Shown: positions 14,902 through 22,599, numbered from the stretch's first letter. The stretch is 64,000 nucleotides of DNA from Oscillospiraceae bacterium (GCA_015067565.1 SVMF01000006.1:1-64000); one strand, 5' to 3'. Notes: generated by a model not told the origin, from the letters alone. Program-made: numbers and translations.

Positions 14902-15569
14902 TTGATCACCGCCTTGTAGCCCAATCCGTGAACAGTCTTGATTTCAAAGTCCTCGCATTCAGAGAGCTTGCTGCGCAGCTTGGTCATATACACATCCACC
15001 GCTCTGGGTGCGGTTTCGGTATCCGCATCCCAGAACTCATCCATCAGCTGCTGCCGGGTGAAAGTTTTCTTGGGGTAGCTGAGCAACTTGTAGAGAATGT
15101 TGAATTCCCGATTGGTCAAGTTAATTTCTTCTTCGCCCAGCATAGCGATGTGCTCGTCCACATCCATGGAAAACTTACCCACTTCCAGCTTTCGGGAGGA
15201 TGCAATCTTTGCCCGGCGAAGCAATGCACCGATCCGCAGGAACAGCTCGTCCAGATCGATGGGTTTCACCATATAATCATCCACACCGATCCGGTAGCCA
15301 CGCTGCTTGGAGGCGAAGTCGTCCCTTGCGGTCATAAACAGGATGGGAATATTCTCGTTGAGGCTGCGGACGGTCTTGGCAAATTCAAAGCCGTCGATAC
15401 CGGGCATCATGATATCGGACACGATCAGATCGAACATTGTTCCATACATGGCGTCATAGGCATCGTTTGCATCCAAACAGCCGGTGGCCTGATAGCCACT
15501 GGCGTTGAGAAAAGCACAGACAGTGCGGTTTAAATCCTTATCATCTTCCACAACCAAAATCTGAAACAT
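14898..15569 (-). CDS. OmpR/PhoB-family response regulator
   Basis: A 223-residue regulator: a receiver domain with acidic residues D9/D10, phospho-acceptor D52 (VSDIMMPG) and conserved MTARDD and VKPIDLDEL, then a winged-helix DNA-binding domain (NLTNREFNILYKLLSYPKKTFTRQQLMDEFW). The ATG at 15569 has GGAGG 8 bases upstream, and longer readings lack support. It heads the two-component operon and probably regulates the ABC operons next door; a shared sequence motif supports this. Confidence 0.93.
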   Translation of the reverse strand: MFQILVVEDDKDLNRTVCAFLNASGYQATGCLDANDAYDAMYGTMFDLIVSDIMMPGIDGFEFAKTVRSLNENIPILFMTARDDFASKQRGYRIGVDDYMVKPIDLDELFLRIGALLRRAKIASSRKLEVGKFSMDVDEHIAMLGEEEINLTNREFNILYKLLSYPKKTFTRQQLMDEFWDADTETAPRAVDVYMTKLRSKLSECEDFEIKTVHGLGYKAVIK

Positions 15570-15616
15570 GGTGATACCTCCGCAAATTATCATTTCTTAT
15601 TATATATCATAACACC

Positions 15617-15624
15617 GAAATGTT
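15617..15624. promoter_or_regulatory. Candidate response-regulator box upstream of its own gene
   Basis: GAAATGTT (15617-15624) recurs as GAAATGTT at 19962-19969 ahead of the ABC operon, with similar flanks (minus strand TTTAACATTTCGG versus CAAACATTTCAG). A minus-strand TATAAT lies just downstream near 15598-15603. Confidence 0.3.
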
Positions 15625-15650
15625 AAAGTTTTGTTTGCGTTTAGCGAAAA

Positions 15651-15679
15651 GTGGTGCCGTTTTTCAAAAACAGCACCAT
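15651..15679 (-). terminator. Terminator of the ABC transporter operon
   Basis: GTGGTGC (15651-15657) pairs with GCACCA (15673-15678), extended by A/T pairs. On the minus strand the stem is followed by TTTTCGC. It lies 6 bases beyond the permease stop and separates this operon from the two-component operon. Confidence 0.65.
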
Positions 15680-15684
15680 TTTTC

Positions 15685-16473
15685 TTATACCAGACTTGTC
15701 TTTTTCAGAATCGCATTGCTGACTGCACCAAGGCCAACGGAAAAGCCAACCGCACCGGCCCCACAGAGGATCACATGCATAAGGTTTGCGTTCAGGGGAG
15801 TCAGCATGGGGATCATCATAAACATAAACATTCCGGTCATCAAACACAGAAGGATGGACATCCAGCTTCTGTGCTTGGCGATCATGCTCATTACCACATA
15901 AATGGGAACAAACACTGCCATCAGCAGCATCTTGGTGACCAGGCACAGTACCAGTGTGGCAATGTTAAAGCCATCCATGGTAAAGGGCAGGCCGGAAACA
16001 GCACCGCCGATCAGTGTGCCAACAAAGAATGCCAGCAGCATCAGGCAGCCGCCAAAGATACAAACGACGGTCTTGGAAGCTACATAGTCACCCTTCTTGC
16101 CCCGGACAGTAAAGAGATTTTTCGCAAACCCCGAGCGAAAATCCTCGGCAACGAACAGGCACACCAACACCGACACAATGAAATACATCAAATTGATGTT
16201 GCACATACCGGTTAAGCCCATTGTCATACCGGAGCCGCTGCCACTGACCGTGCCGATTGCCTGCCAGGTGTTTTTGAAGGCTTCGATAGTGGTCTCCACA
16301 CCGGTCTGGGGATTGACTGTGGCGGTGCCATCCATCATGGTAGTCATCACCAAAACCAGGATCGGGATCACGAAGGCAGCACTGATCATGATATACAGCA
16401 ACGGCTGGGTGAACATTCTGCGAAGGTCCACATGCAGCATGGTGCGAAGACCCTTGGATGATTTGCGTTTCAT
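15685..16473 (-). CDS. ABC-2 type permease (antibiotic-peptide immunity type)
   Basis: A 262-residue permease with six membrane segments and a cytosolic N-terminus, in the style of lantibiotic-immunity permeases (MutE/EpiE/SpaE). GGAGGG lies 8 bases before the ATG. It starts one base after the ATPase gene, so the two form one exporter. The sequence LFVAEDFRSGFAKNLFTVRGKKGDYVASK matches the same region of the second permease at 17384-18220 (YKSGYVKQLFTTHAKKIDYMLSK), showing that the module was duplicated. Confidence 0.8.
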   Translation of the reverse strand: MKRKSSKGLRTMLHVDLRRMFTQPLLYIMISAAFVIPILVLVMTTMMDGTATVNPQTGVETTIEAFKNTWQAIGTVSGSGSGMTMGLTGMCNINLMYFIVSVLVCLFVAEDFRSGFAKNLFTVRGKKGDYVASKTVVCIFGGCLMLLAFFVGTLIGGAVSGLPFTMDGFNIATLVLCLVTKMLLMAVFVPIYVVMSMIAKHRSWMSILLCLMTGMFMFMMIPMLTPLNANLMHVILCGAGAVGFSVGLGAVSNAILKKTSLV

Positions 16474-16474
16474 A

Positions 16475-17371
16475 TCATCTGCCCTCCTTCATAAGATCCG
16501 TATAGTATTCTTCCAGACCGATCTTGGCGGTCTTCAGCTCGCTGACGAGATGTCCGTTTTCGTAGAGATAGGTTGCGATCGCTTCGGGAGAGACCTGATC
16601 ATAGACACGGATATAGCCAGCCTCGTCTTCCTCCACTCGGGAATACTTGCAGCGCAACAGATTCTTTGCTTTACTCATTTCCTTAGTCTGCAGTGCAACA
16701 TAGGTGCGGCAACTGGCTTCCAGCTCTGCGGCGGTCATTTCACGGATCATTTTTCCGTGACGGATGATGCCGTAGTGGGTAGCCACCTTTTCCAGCTCAC
16801 CCAGAACATGGGAGGAGATCAGAATGGTAGCACCGCTATTTGCGATATCCACCAGAACCTCACGCATAATGCGCATGCCGTCCACATCCAGGCCGTTAAT
16901 AGGCTCGTCCAGAATCAGCAGCTTAGGACTGCCCAGCAGAGCCATGGCAATGCCGATGCGCTGCTTCATGCCGAGGCTGCAGTTTTTGAACTTATTACCG
17001 GCAGCGCCTTCCATGCGCACCAGCTTCAGTACCTTCCGGACTTCCGTTTCTGCATTTTTAATGCCAAGGTTTGCGGCCTGCAGCAGCATATTATTCCAAA
17101 CGGTGTGATTGGGGAAGCAGCCGGGTGCTTCAATCAGCACACCCATTTGGGATTTGACCTCTGCATCCATATAATTCTTACCAAACAGCTCGATGGAGCC
17201 GGAGGTGGGATGGAGCAGACCACAGATCATTTTCTCGGTGGTGGACTTGCCGGAGCCGTTTTCACCGATGAAGCCGTAGATGGCACCCACGGGAACCGTC
17301 ATGTTCAACCCTCTGACAGCCTGCTTTTCTTTGAAATTCTTCGTTAGTCCTTTGATTTCAATTGCATTCAT
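16475..17371 (-). CDS. ABC transporter ATP-binding protein
   Basis: A 298-residue ATPase with Walker A GENGSGKST (near 37), signature SLGMKQRIGIAMAL, Walker B LLILDEPINGLD and the switch histidine in SSHVLGELE. The C-terminal ~80 residues are the extension common in BcrA-type bacitracin and lantibiotic exporters. It pairs with the permease at 15685-16473. It is a close paralogue of the ATPase at 18217-19122. AAGGAGG precedes the ATG. Confidence 0.92.
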   Translation of the reverse strand: MNAIEIKGLTKNFKEKQAVRGLNMTVPVGAIYGFIGENGSGKSTTEKMICGLLHPTSGSIELFGKNYMDAEVKSQMGVLIEAPGCFPNHTVWNNMLLQAANLGIKNAETEVRKVLKLVRMEGAAGNKFKNCSLGMKQRIGIAMALLGSPKLLILDEPINGLDVDGMRIMREVLVDIANSGATILISSHVLGELEKVATHYGIIRHGKMIREMTAAELEASCRTYVALQTKEMSKAKNLLRCKYSRVEEDEAGYIRVYDQVSPEAIATYLYENGHLVSELKTAKIGLEEYYTDLMKEGR

Positions 17372-17383
17372 ACTGCAGCCTCC

Positions 17384-18220
17384 TTAATACACATCGCTTC
17401 GGCTCAAGAGCCATGTGCCCAGCAGATTATAGATCAATGTCCAGGCCAGAGACACCACGATGCAAGTGATGAATGCCCCAAAGCCGCTGACCAGGCAGGC
17501 ATTTACAGATGCGCCGTACAGGAACATATTGAGAAGACCGGTGGGCAGAGAAAGTGCTTCCACCACTGCGGCAACGCCGATAATCAGAATACCGGTACCA
17601 AAAAAGAAGGAGTAAACAATGGAAATACCAAACTGCTTGCGCAGAATCACATTGATGAATGTGAACAGACTTGCCCAGCCGAGGCTCAAAACCATCTTGC
17701 CAAGCACTGCTACAAACAGAGAACCCACATTGACCGCAGTATCATAGCCGGCGATCAGACCGCCGATGGTACCGCCAATGAGATATGCCCAACACATACA
17801 CACGACGGCGAAAGTGCAGGAAATAGTCTTGGAGAGCATATAATCTATCTTCTTTGCGTGGGTGGTAAAAAGCTGCTTGACATAGCCGCTCTTATAATCG
17901 TGTCCAATAAAGATGGACACCATAATACCGCCAAAGATAAAGACCATATTCATATTGGCATAATCGGCAATACTATTAATTACATAAAGCGGTTCTGAGG
18001 CGGCAATGATCTGCCACACATTGGAGTACAGCGGCTCCATAACATTGCCGTTTTGGTCGGGCATCATCGTCAGGCAGGAGACCATAGCCGGAATGATGGC
18101 AGCAATCGCAATAAATATGTAAAAGAGTGGTGTATGGAACAGACGGTAAAAGTCCACGCCAAGCATACCCCTCAACCGCTTGTAAAAGCTGGGATTTTCA
18201 AAACGCAACTCCTTGGTCAT
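17384..18220 (-). CDS. ABC-2 type permease, second copy
   Basis: A 278-residue six-helix permease, paralogous to the one at 15685-16473. Its ATG overlaps the upstream ATPase stop (ATGA), so the second exporter is translationally coupled. Twelve bases separate its stop from the next ATPase start, so all four genes form one operon. The two different permeases may assemble as a heterodimer, as in lantibiotic-immunity FEG transporters, although the presence of two ATPases suggests two complete exporters. Confidence 0.8.
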   Translation of the reverse strand: MTKELRFENPSFYKRLRGMLGVDFYRLFHTPLFYIFIAIAAIIPAMVSCLTMMPDQNGNVMEPLYSNVWQIIAASEPLYVINSIADYANMNMVFIFGGIMVSIFIGHDYKSGYVKQLFTTHAKKIDYMLSKTISCTFAVVCMCWAYLIGGTIGGLIAGYDTAVNVGSLFVAVLGKMVLSLGWASLFTFINVILRKQFGISIVYSFFFGTGILIIGVAAVVEALSLPTGLLNMFLYGASVNACLVSGFGAFITCIVVSLAWTLIYNLLGTWLLSRSDVY

Positions 18221-19122
18221 CCCTGCGCCTCCTTTCCGGACATCAGTTCAATGTAGTATTCTTCCAGACCGATTTTATTCTTACGGATTTCGCTGACAGG
18301 ATAGCCGTGCTGCATCAGCACTTCCACAATGACTTCGGGATCTTCTACATCATAGACCCGGATATATTCTCCCTCGGTGCGGACATTGCTGAATCTCTCC
18401 TTCAGCACAGCCTTTGCGCCATCCATATCCTTGGTTTTCAAGGATACAAACACTCTTGCCCGGCCTTCCAGCTCGGCAGCGGTCAGTTCCACGATCATCT
18501 TGCCCTGGCGGATGATGCCGTAGTGGGTGGCGATCTTCTCCAGCTCACCCAACAGGTGGGAGGAGATCAGCACGGTGCAATTATAGTTCTGGGTAATGTC
18601 CACCAGAATTTCCCGCATCAGCCGCATACCATCGGTGTCCAGGCCGTTGATGGGCTCGTCCAGGATTAGCAGCGCCGGGTCGCCCAATAGTGCCATGGCG
18701 ATGCCAATGCGTTGCTTCATGCCCAAAGAACACTTCTTGAATTTCAGCTGCGCGTGCTGCTCCATACGGACGAGCTTCAGTACCCGGTGGATTTCCTCGT
18801 CGGGATTGGAGAGGCCCAGATTGATGCACTGCATCATAAGGTTCTGATACACACAAGAGCCGGGGAAACAACCGGCGTTTTCGATCAGGGCACCCACACG
18901 AACTCTCACACCGGCATTGGTGTACTTCTTATCAAACAATTTGATCTTGCCGCTATCAGGAACCAGGTGGCCGCACAGCAGCTTCATAGTTGTGGATTTG
19001 CCGGAGCCGTTTTCTCCGATGAAACCGTAGATTGCCCCAACGGGAACTGTCATATTTAGCCCATCCAGAGCATAAAGTCCACGAAAGCTTTTTGATAGAT
19101 TTCGTATTTCAATTGCGTTCAT
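18217..19122 (-). CDS. ABC transporter ATP-binding protein, second copy
   Basis: A 301-residue ATPase with Walker A GENGSGKST, signature SLGMKQRIGIAMAL, Walker B LLILDEPINGLD and SSHLLGELE. It belongs to the BcrA-like group and is paralogous to the ATPase at 16475-17371. The ATG at 19122 is placed 9 bases after AAGGAG; an in-frame GTG at 19128 would be too close. It is coupled to the permease at 17384-18220. Confidence 0.92.
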   Translation of the reverse strand: MNAIEIRNLSKSFRGLYALDGLNMTVPVGAIYGFIGENGSGKSTTMKLLCGHLVPDSGKIKLFDKKYTNAGVRVRVGALIENAGCFPGSCVYQNLMMQCINLGLSNPDEEIHRVLKLVRMEQHAQLKFKKCSLGMKQRIGIAMALLGDPALLILDEPINGLDTDGMRLMREILVDITQNYNCTVLISSHLLGELEKIATHYGIIRQGKMIVELTAAELEGRARVFVSLKTKDMDGAKAVLKERFSNVRTEGEYIRVYDVEDPEVIVEVLMQHGYPVSEIRKNKIGLEEYYIELMSGKEAQG

Positions 19123-19185
19123 TGCCACAATCTCCTTCGTAATATATGAAACGGGGAATAACGGGAGGCCGGCTCCCGCTGATTT

Positions 19186-19899
19186 TTACTTTTTGGCAGC
19201 CTCGTAGCGCTCGTTTGCGGCAGCAGTGCGTTCCTGTGCGGCAGCGATCTGTGCTTCCCGCTCCTGCTGCATCTTTGCGGCTCTTTCTGCAGGACGCATA
19301 TGGGCATCGTCCCAGCTCTGCTTGCCCTGTGCCTTGGCTCTGGCAAAAGAGTTATGCCCTCTGTTCTCCTCAAAGTTCGCCCTGGCTTCCGCCTTAGTGG
19401 CTTCGAAGTTTGCCTTAGTCACTTCGTGCTGTGCCTTTGCGCTATCTGCCATGTCCTGGAATGCCTTCTTCAAAAAATTGCTCATTGTTATAATCTCCTT
19501 GTTATTAAAATTTTTAGATTTACTTATTCCGTTGCTGAGTTCTGTTGCCGGCTCCAAAATGCGAGGGGTGTATTTTTCCTTCGCTTTTCCGAAAAGCCTG
19601 CGATACACCGGATATGCAAAGAGCATTCCCACGGCACCAATCAGCCCCAGCAAAATTCCCAGCCACATAGCCTTGCCGATCACTTCCATGGCAAAGCACA
19701 GGCCGAGGCCGAAAACCAGGCTGCCGCCAATGCCAACTGCCAGCGATTCCACCAAGCCGGAATTCTGCACCGGGTTATCAAGGCGCTTCAGTTCCTCCAA
19801 CTGGGTTTCTTCCTGGGGCATATATTTTTTACGGATGTTCAGTACCTCCTGATTTTCCGGGGCGCTGTAAGTGTACTGAAAAGAATTTTCGTTGCTCAT
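19186..19899 (-). CDS. Fused membrane protein and charged coiled-coil protein
   Basis: A 237-residue frame made of two parts. Residues 1-~128 are paralogous to the small membrane protein at 12566-12952 (FQYTYSAPENQEVLNIRKKYMP and two or three membrane helices). Residues 139-237 begin MSNFLKKAFQDMADSAK and are charged, alanine-rich and probably coiled coil. A perfect AAGGAG with a 9-base spacer precedes that internal ATG (start 19485), so the second part was surely a separate gene of 99 residues. Reading one base off at the junction gives a TAA exactly where the paralogue ends, so a single-base insertion seems to have erased the stop. The internal product may still be made. Confidence 0.6.
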   Translation of the reverse strand: MSNENSFQYTYSAPENQEVLNIRKKYMPQEETQLEELKRLDNPVQNSGLVESLAVGIGGSLVFGLGLCFAMEVIGKAMWLGILLGLIGAVGMLFAYPVYRRLFGKAKEKYTPRILEPATELSNGISKSKNFNNKEIITMSNFLKKAFQDMADSAKAQHEVTKANFEATKAEARANFEENRGHNSFARAKAQGKQSWDDAHMRPAERAAKMQQEREAQIAAAQERTAAANERYEAAKK

Positions 19900-19961
19900 G
19901 TATCTGTCCATCTCCTTTTTACGGGAACATTGTAACTCCACAAGATTTGTAAGTTTTTTCT

Positions 19962-19996
19962 GAAATGTTTGAGAAATATTAATTTTAGAAACATTT
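19962..19996. promoter_or_regulatory. Inverted repeat upstream of the ABC operon
   Basis: AAATGTTT (19963-19970) and AAACATTT (19989-19996) form an 8 bp inverted repeat about 63 bases upstream of the first gene of the operon. The left half contains GAAATGTT, which is also found upstream of the response regulator gene. It is a candidate operator. Confidence 0.35.
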
Positions 19997-20001
19997 GAAA
20001 A

Positions 20002-20073
20002 TTATTTTGCTTCGCCTACATATACAATACCGCAGGCTTCCGGACCAATATGGGAGCCTATGGCAGCGCCTAC
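20002..20073 (-). pseudogene. DegV C-terminal fragment
   Basis: Reading from 20073 down to the TAA at 20002-20004 gives VGAAIGSHIGPEACGIVYVG then EAK and stop. This is the typical end of DegV-family fatty-acid-binding proteins (fatty-acid kinase component FakB). Only about 23 residues remain; the rest of the gene is missing and the next sequence belongs to a recombinase. Confidence 0.6.
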
Positions 20074-20349
20074 CTGGATGATCCGTTCTTCCGGCACAGC
20101 AATTCCCAGGTTGCACGGTATGAAAAACTGCAGGCAGAATACGATGGCCTGCTCCATCAAAAGGAACGGCGGCAGATCCAAGCCGATGCGATCGGCAACT
20201 GCCTCACAGCCTTGGAAGAATTGGATCTGTTGCAGATTGCCTTCACCGACAGCCTATGGAACACGGTTGTCGACCATGTGACGGTATACGCAGACGACCG
20301 CTTGGTGTTCCATTTCAAAAATAGTGCAGAAATACCGTGTCCAATATAG
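20074..20349 (+). pseudogene. Large serine recombinase, C-terminal fragment
   Basis: The last ~90 codons, with RYEKLQAEYDGLLHQKERRQ, ALEELDLLQIAFTDSLWNTV and DHVTVYADDRLVFHFKNSAE, match the coiled-coil and C-terminal part of large serine site-specific recombinases from Firmicutes conjugative elements. The catalytic and zinc-ribbon domains are missing. It abuts a DegV fragment on the opposite strand, so this spot is the scar of a lost or rearranged mobile element. Confidence 0.65.
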
Positions 20350-20421
20350 TTTAGGACTGCATTGATAGCAAAAATACACCCATGCTACATACTATAACTT
20401 ATATTGTGAATAATATAAAAC

Positions 20422-20469
20422 AGATGCATCTGCCAATAACTTGACAAAAAATCCTGAAAATAGTATAAT
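20422..20469 (+). promoter_or_regulatory. Consensus promoter with palindromic operator
   Basis: TTGACA (20442-20447), a 16-base spacer and TATAAT (20464-20469) form a near-perfect sigma-A promoter for the toxin-antitoxin pair. The perfect 12-base palindrome CAGATGCATCTG (20422-20433) ends 8 bases before the -35 box and could be the autoregulatory operator. Confidence 0.75.
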
Positions 20470-20525
20470 ATTATTGGGTAGATGTAACTATGCTTTATAA
20501 AGAACTTTGATTAGGAGGTGTTGAT

Positions 20526-20996
20526 TTGGAGAACATCATGCAGGTTTCAGCATACATTTACAATAGATATAAGGCGGAGTTTGGACAAAGAATTGACGAA
20601 ATGAAATTACACAAATTGCTTTATCTTGCACAACGTGAATCATTCATCCAAAACGACAAGCCTCTATTTAATGCTACATTTTATGGATGGAAATATGGTC
20701 CCATATTAAAAGAAATACATGGAGCTTATCAAAATGATTCCTTTGCCGCCGCGATTCCTAAGGAAATCATTGCACGTTTGGTTCCTATTATCGACAAAGT
20801 ATTTTCCGATTATGCAGAAAAAAGTTCGTGGAGTTTAAGCAGGTTAACTCACGGTGAAATCTCATGGAAAAATTCGAGAGTCGGTGTCCCTCAGGCAGCT
20901 AATAGTGACAACGCAATTAAAACAGAAGATATCCGACAGGATGCGATTCGCGTAAGAGAACGTCGAGAAATGCTTAATCAGTACGGATTATTGTAA
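20526..20996 (+). CDS. Panacea-domain (DUF4065) antitoxin-like protein
   Basis: A 156-residue protein of the Panacea/SocA-like family: MKLHKLLYLAQRESFIQNDKPLF, FYGWKYGPILKEIHGAY and a C-terminal WSLSRLTHGEISWKNSR. Panacea proteins act as versatile antitoxins next to many unrelated toxins, and as phage-encoded adaptors. The TTG at 20526 is chosen because AGGAGG is 7 bases upstream; the first ATG (20538) is too far away. Eleven bases separate it from the next gene. Base composition is AT-rich compared with the core genes, a sign of transfer. Confidence 0.8.
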   Translation: MENIMQVSAYIYNRYKAEFGQRIDEMKLHKLLYLAQRESFIQNDKPLFNATFYGWKYGPILKEIHGAYQNDSFAAAIPKEIIARLVPIIDKVFSDYAEKSSWSLSRLTHGEISWKNSRVGVPQAANSDNAIKTEDIRQDAIRVRERREMLNQYGLL

Positions 20997-21007
20997 AGTA
21001 GGTTGCT

Positions 21008-21895
21008 ATGAAAATTACACAAGAACAGGAAGATATTCTTGCGAGATTTACCTGTCAGAGGCTGACTTCTGATCCGACAAATAAAGAAAAAATCAAGGAG
21101 TTTTCTAGCGCAAAAGGCGCTCCCTTAGTTGCTTACTTGCAGAATAAAGCATGGCAAGAGGATTCTGACGGCAGCACGGCATATTATGTAATAAAAAATC
21201 CAGATGGGTTGATACTGCTGTTTTTCTCGTTAAAATGCGGTGCATTATTTGATCCTCTTGATGAAAGTGAACTTCGATCCAGGATTGCAAGCTTCAATGA
21301 ACTCCTTGCAGCCATGCAAGTAGCAGATGGAGCTGAGAATGGGGAAGGAAAAGCTGAGGCTTTAGAATTAATCGAGAGCCTACGTAGTGGGTTAAATATA
21401 ACGTTTGATCAGTTCCGAAGAGGAATCAAGATGCGCGTCAAACATGACACCCAAATGCTTGAAGCTGCTGATGCGGATCGTGCACAAGAACGCAACGAGA
21501 AAATCGTGAGGGTTGGCAAAACATATCCCGGAGTTGAATTGGTTCATTTTTGTTCCAATGACAATGCTAAGGATTATTGGCGAGGTTTTTCCTTTTGCCA
21601 TCCTATGGGTGAGGTTTTGTTTTGGTATTACATAGCACCAATCATTTTTGATATTCAGATATTGGTCGGTTGCCAATATGTATTTCTCTTTGCTGCAGAC
21701 GCTTCTCCCGATGGTAACCTTGTAAACTACTATGAAGTTGCTCTCAAGTTTCTTCAGCCAGATAATGTCGGTACCAATAAACCTCGTTATGATTTTTGTT
21801 GCGAATTTATGTGCCAAACCGTCAACGATCTCCGGATGAACAAGCATTCATATTTTGAATACTTTAATCCTGATACCGACGAAGATATTATCTGA
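21008..21895 (+). CDS. Putative toxin, possibly GNAT-fold
   Basis: A 295-residue protein in tandem with the Panacea gene. The N-terminal ~130 residues are charged, with an acidic linker. The C-terminal part reads like an acetyltransferase fold (VELVHFCSNDNAKDYW, then QYVFLFAADASPDGNLVNYY and EVALKFL, near 235-265). The family is not certain. Position, AT-rich composition and shared promoter make it the likely toxin of a PanA-type pair. The upstream ribosome site is weak (GTAGG), which would favour making more antitoxin than toxin. A strong terminator follows. Confidence 0.6.
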   Translation: MKITQEQEDILARFTCQRLTSDPTNKEKIKEFSSAKGAPLVAYLQNKAWQEDSDGSTAYYVIKNPDGLILLFFSLKCGALFDPLDESELRSRIASFNELLAAMQVADGAENGEGKAEALELIESLRSGLNITFDQFRRGIKMRVKHDTQMLEAADADRAQERNEKIVRVGKTYPGVELVHFCSNDNAKDYWRGFSFCHPMGEVLFWYYIAPIIFDIQILVGCQYVFLFAADASPDGNLVNYYEVALKFLQPDNVGTNKPRYDFCCEFMCQTVNDLRMNKHSYFEYFNPDTDEDII

Positions 21896-21928
21896 CGGCA
21901 TACATATATTCGGATTATAATCTTACAT

Positions 21929-21970
21929 CAAGCTGTCCCCGTTACTCTTATTAGTAACGGGGACAGCTTG
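21929..21970 (+). terminator. Hairpin after the toxin gene
   Basis: CAAGCTGTCCCCGTTACT (21929-21946) pairs perfectly over 18 bp with 21953-21970 around a 6-base loop. There is no U-tract; a second, classical terminator follows directly. Confidence 0.7.
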
Positions 21971-21995
21971 CAAAATGTCATTGCCATTGCTAATG

Positions 21996-22036
21996 AAAAG
22001 CCTCGCACCCGGTTAGTTCCGGGTGTGAGGCTTTTT
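21996..22036. terminator. Bidirectional terminator
   Basis: AAAAGCCTCGCACCCGG (21996-22012) pairs with CCGGGTGTGAGGCTTTTT (22019-22036). T/A runs flank both sides, so it can end the toxin operon and the minus-strand pseudogene that converges on it. Confidence 0.88.
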
Positions 22037-22047
22037 GCATATGCAAT

Positions 22048-22350
22048 TCATTTCAGTTCTTTCATCAGCTGGGTGCCGTAGCCGTCGATGAAGGCCTTGT
22101 GTTCATAGACCACGCAGATCCGGCAGCAGAGGTTAAATACTGCATTGTTGTCATCCAGGGGCAGGACTTCCAAGAAATTCTCCAGTTCTTTGAATCCTTA
22201 TCTGATGCCCGGTGGATCGGCTTCGTGGGATTCTGCGTAGGCACGGTATAGCTGATCCAGCACAGTTTCACAATCCGGGTCGCCGGAGTCAAAGGTATGG
22301 TTCTCGGCGCAGCGTCTTAGTAGTTCAAACAAAGGTTGCATTTTTTTCAT
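22048..22350 (-). pseudogene. Small protein gene with an in-frame stop (DUF6809-like)
   Basis: From the ATG at 22350 (or 22341) the frame reads MKKMQPLFELLRRCAENHTF to ADPPGIR, meets TAA at 22198-22200 (codon 51), then continues in the same frame as GFKELENFLEVLPLDDNNAV and CCRICVVYEHKAFIDGYGTQ to a stop at 22048. The whole 100-codon reading resembles small proteins (DUF6809-like) often found near mobile elements. One base change would restore it. Confidence 0.55.
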
Positions 22351-22463
22351 AACCTCCCAAGTGTGGGTGTGATGTTACCTCTGTAGTCAAAAGTATGCAA
22401 GTAGCTAAGTTAGACAAATATGGTTAATAATCATTGGTAGTTTTTTTCATCTATAAATATGGC

Positions 22464-22492
22464 TTGATTCTTCTCATTCCTTATGCTATAAT
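22464..22492 (+). promoter_or_regulatory. Promoter of the MATE exporter gene
   Basis: TTGATT (22464-22469), a 17-base spacer and TATAAT (22487-22492) place the transcript start near 22499, about 100 bases upstream of the coding start at 22600. Confidence 0.7.
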
Positions 22493-22498
22493 TCCATT

Positions 22499-22583
22499 GC
22501 TTGCTCGGAGGCAAGTCATTCGCTGGAAATGACACGCCGGATAAGGCACAGGCTGAGATGCCTGCCCCTTATCCGGCGTTTTT
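22499..22583 (+). promoter_or_regulatory. Structured leader with attenuator ahead of MATE gene
   Basis: Almost the whole leader folds. CTTGC (22500-22504) pairs with GCAAG (22511-22515). GTCATT (22515-22520) pairs with AATGAC (22528-22533). CGCCGGATAAGG (22535-22546) pairs with CCTTATCCGGCG (22567-22578), with an inner CAGGC/GCCTG stem, followed by TTTTT. The last is a perfect terminator inside a 5' leader, so the exporter is probably controlled by attenuation. I cannot match it to a named riboswitch class. Confidence 0.6.
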
Positions 22584-22599
22584 GTTTTGGGAGGTTTTT

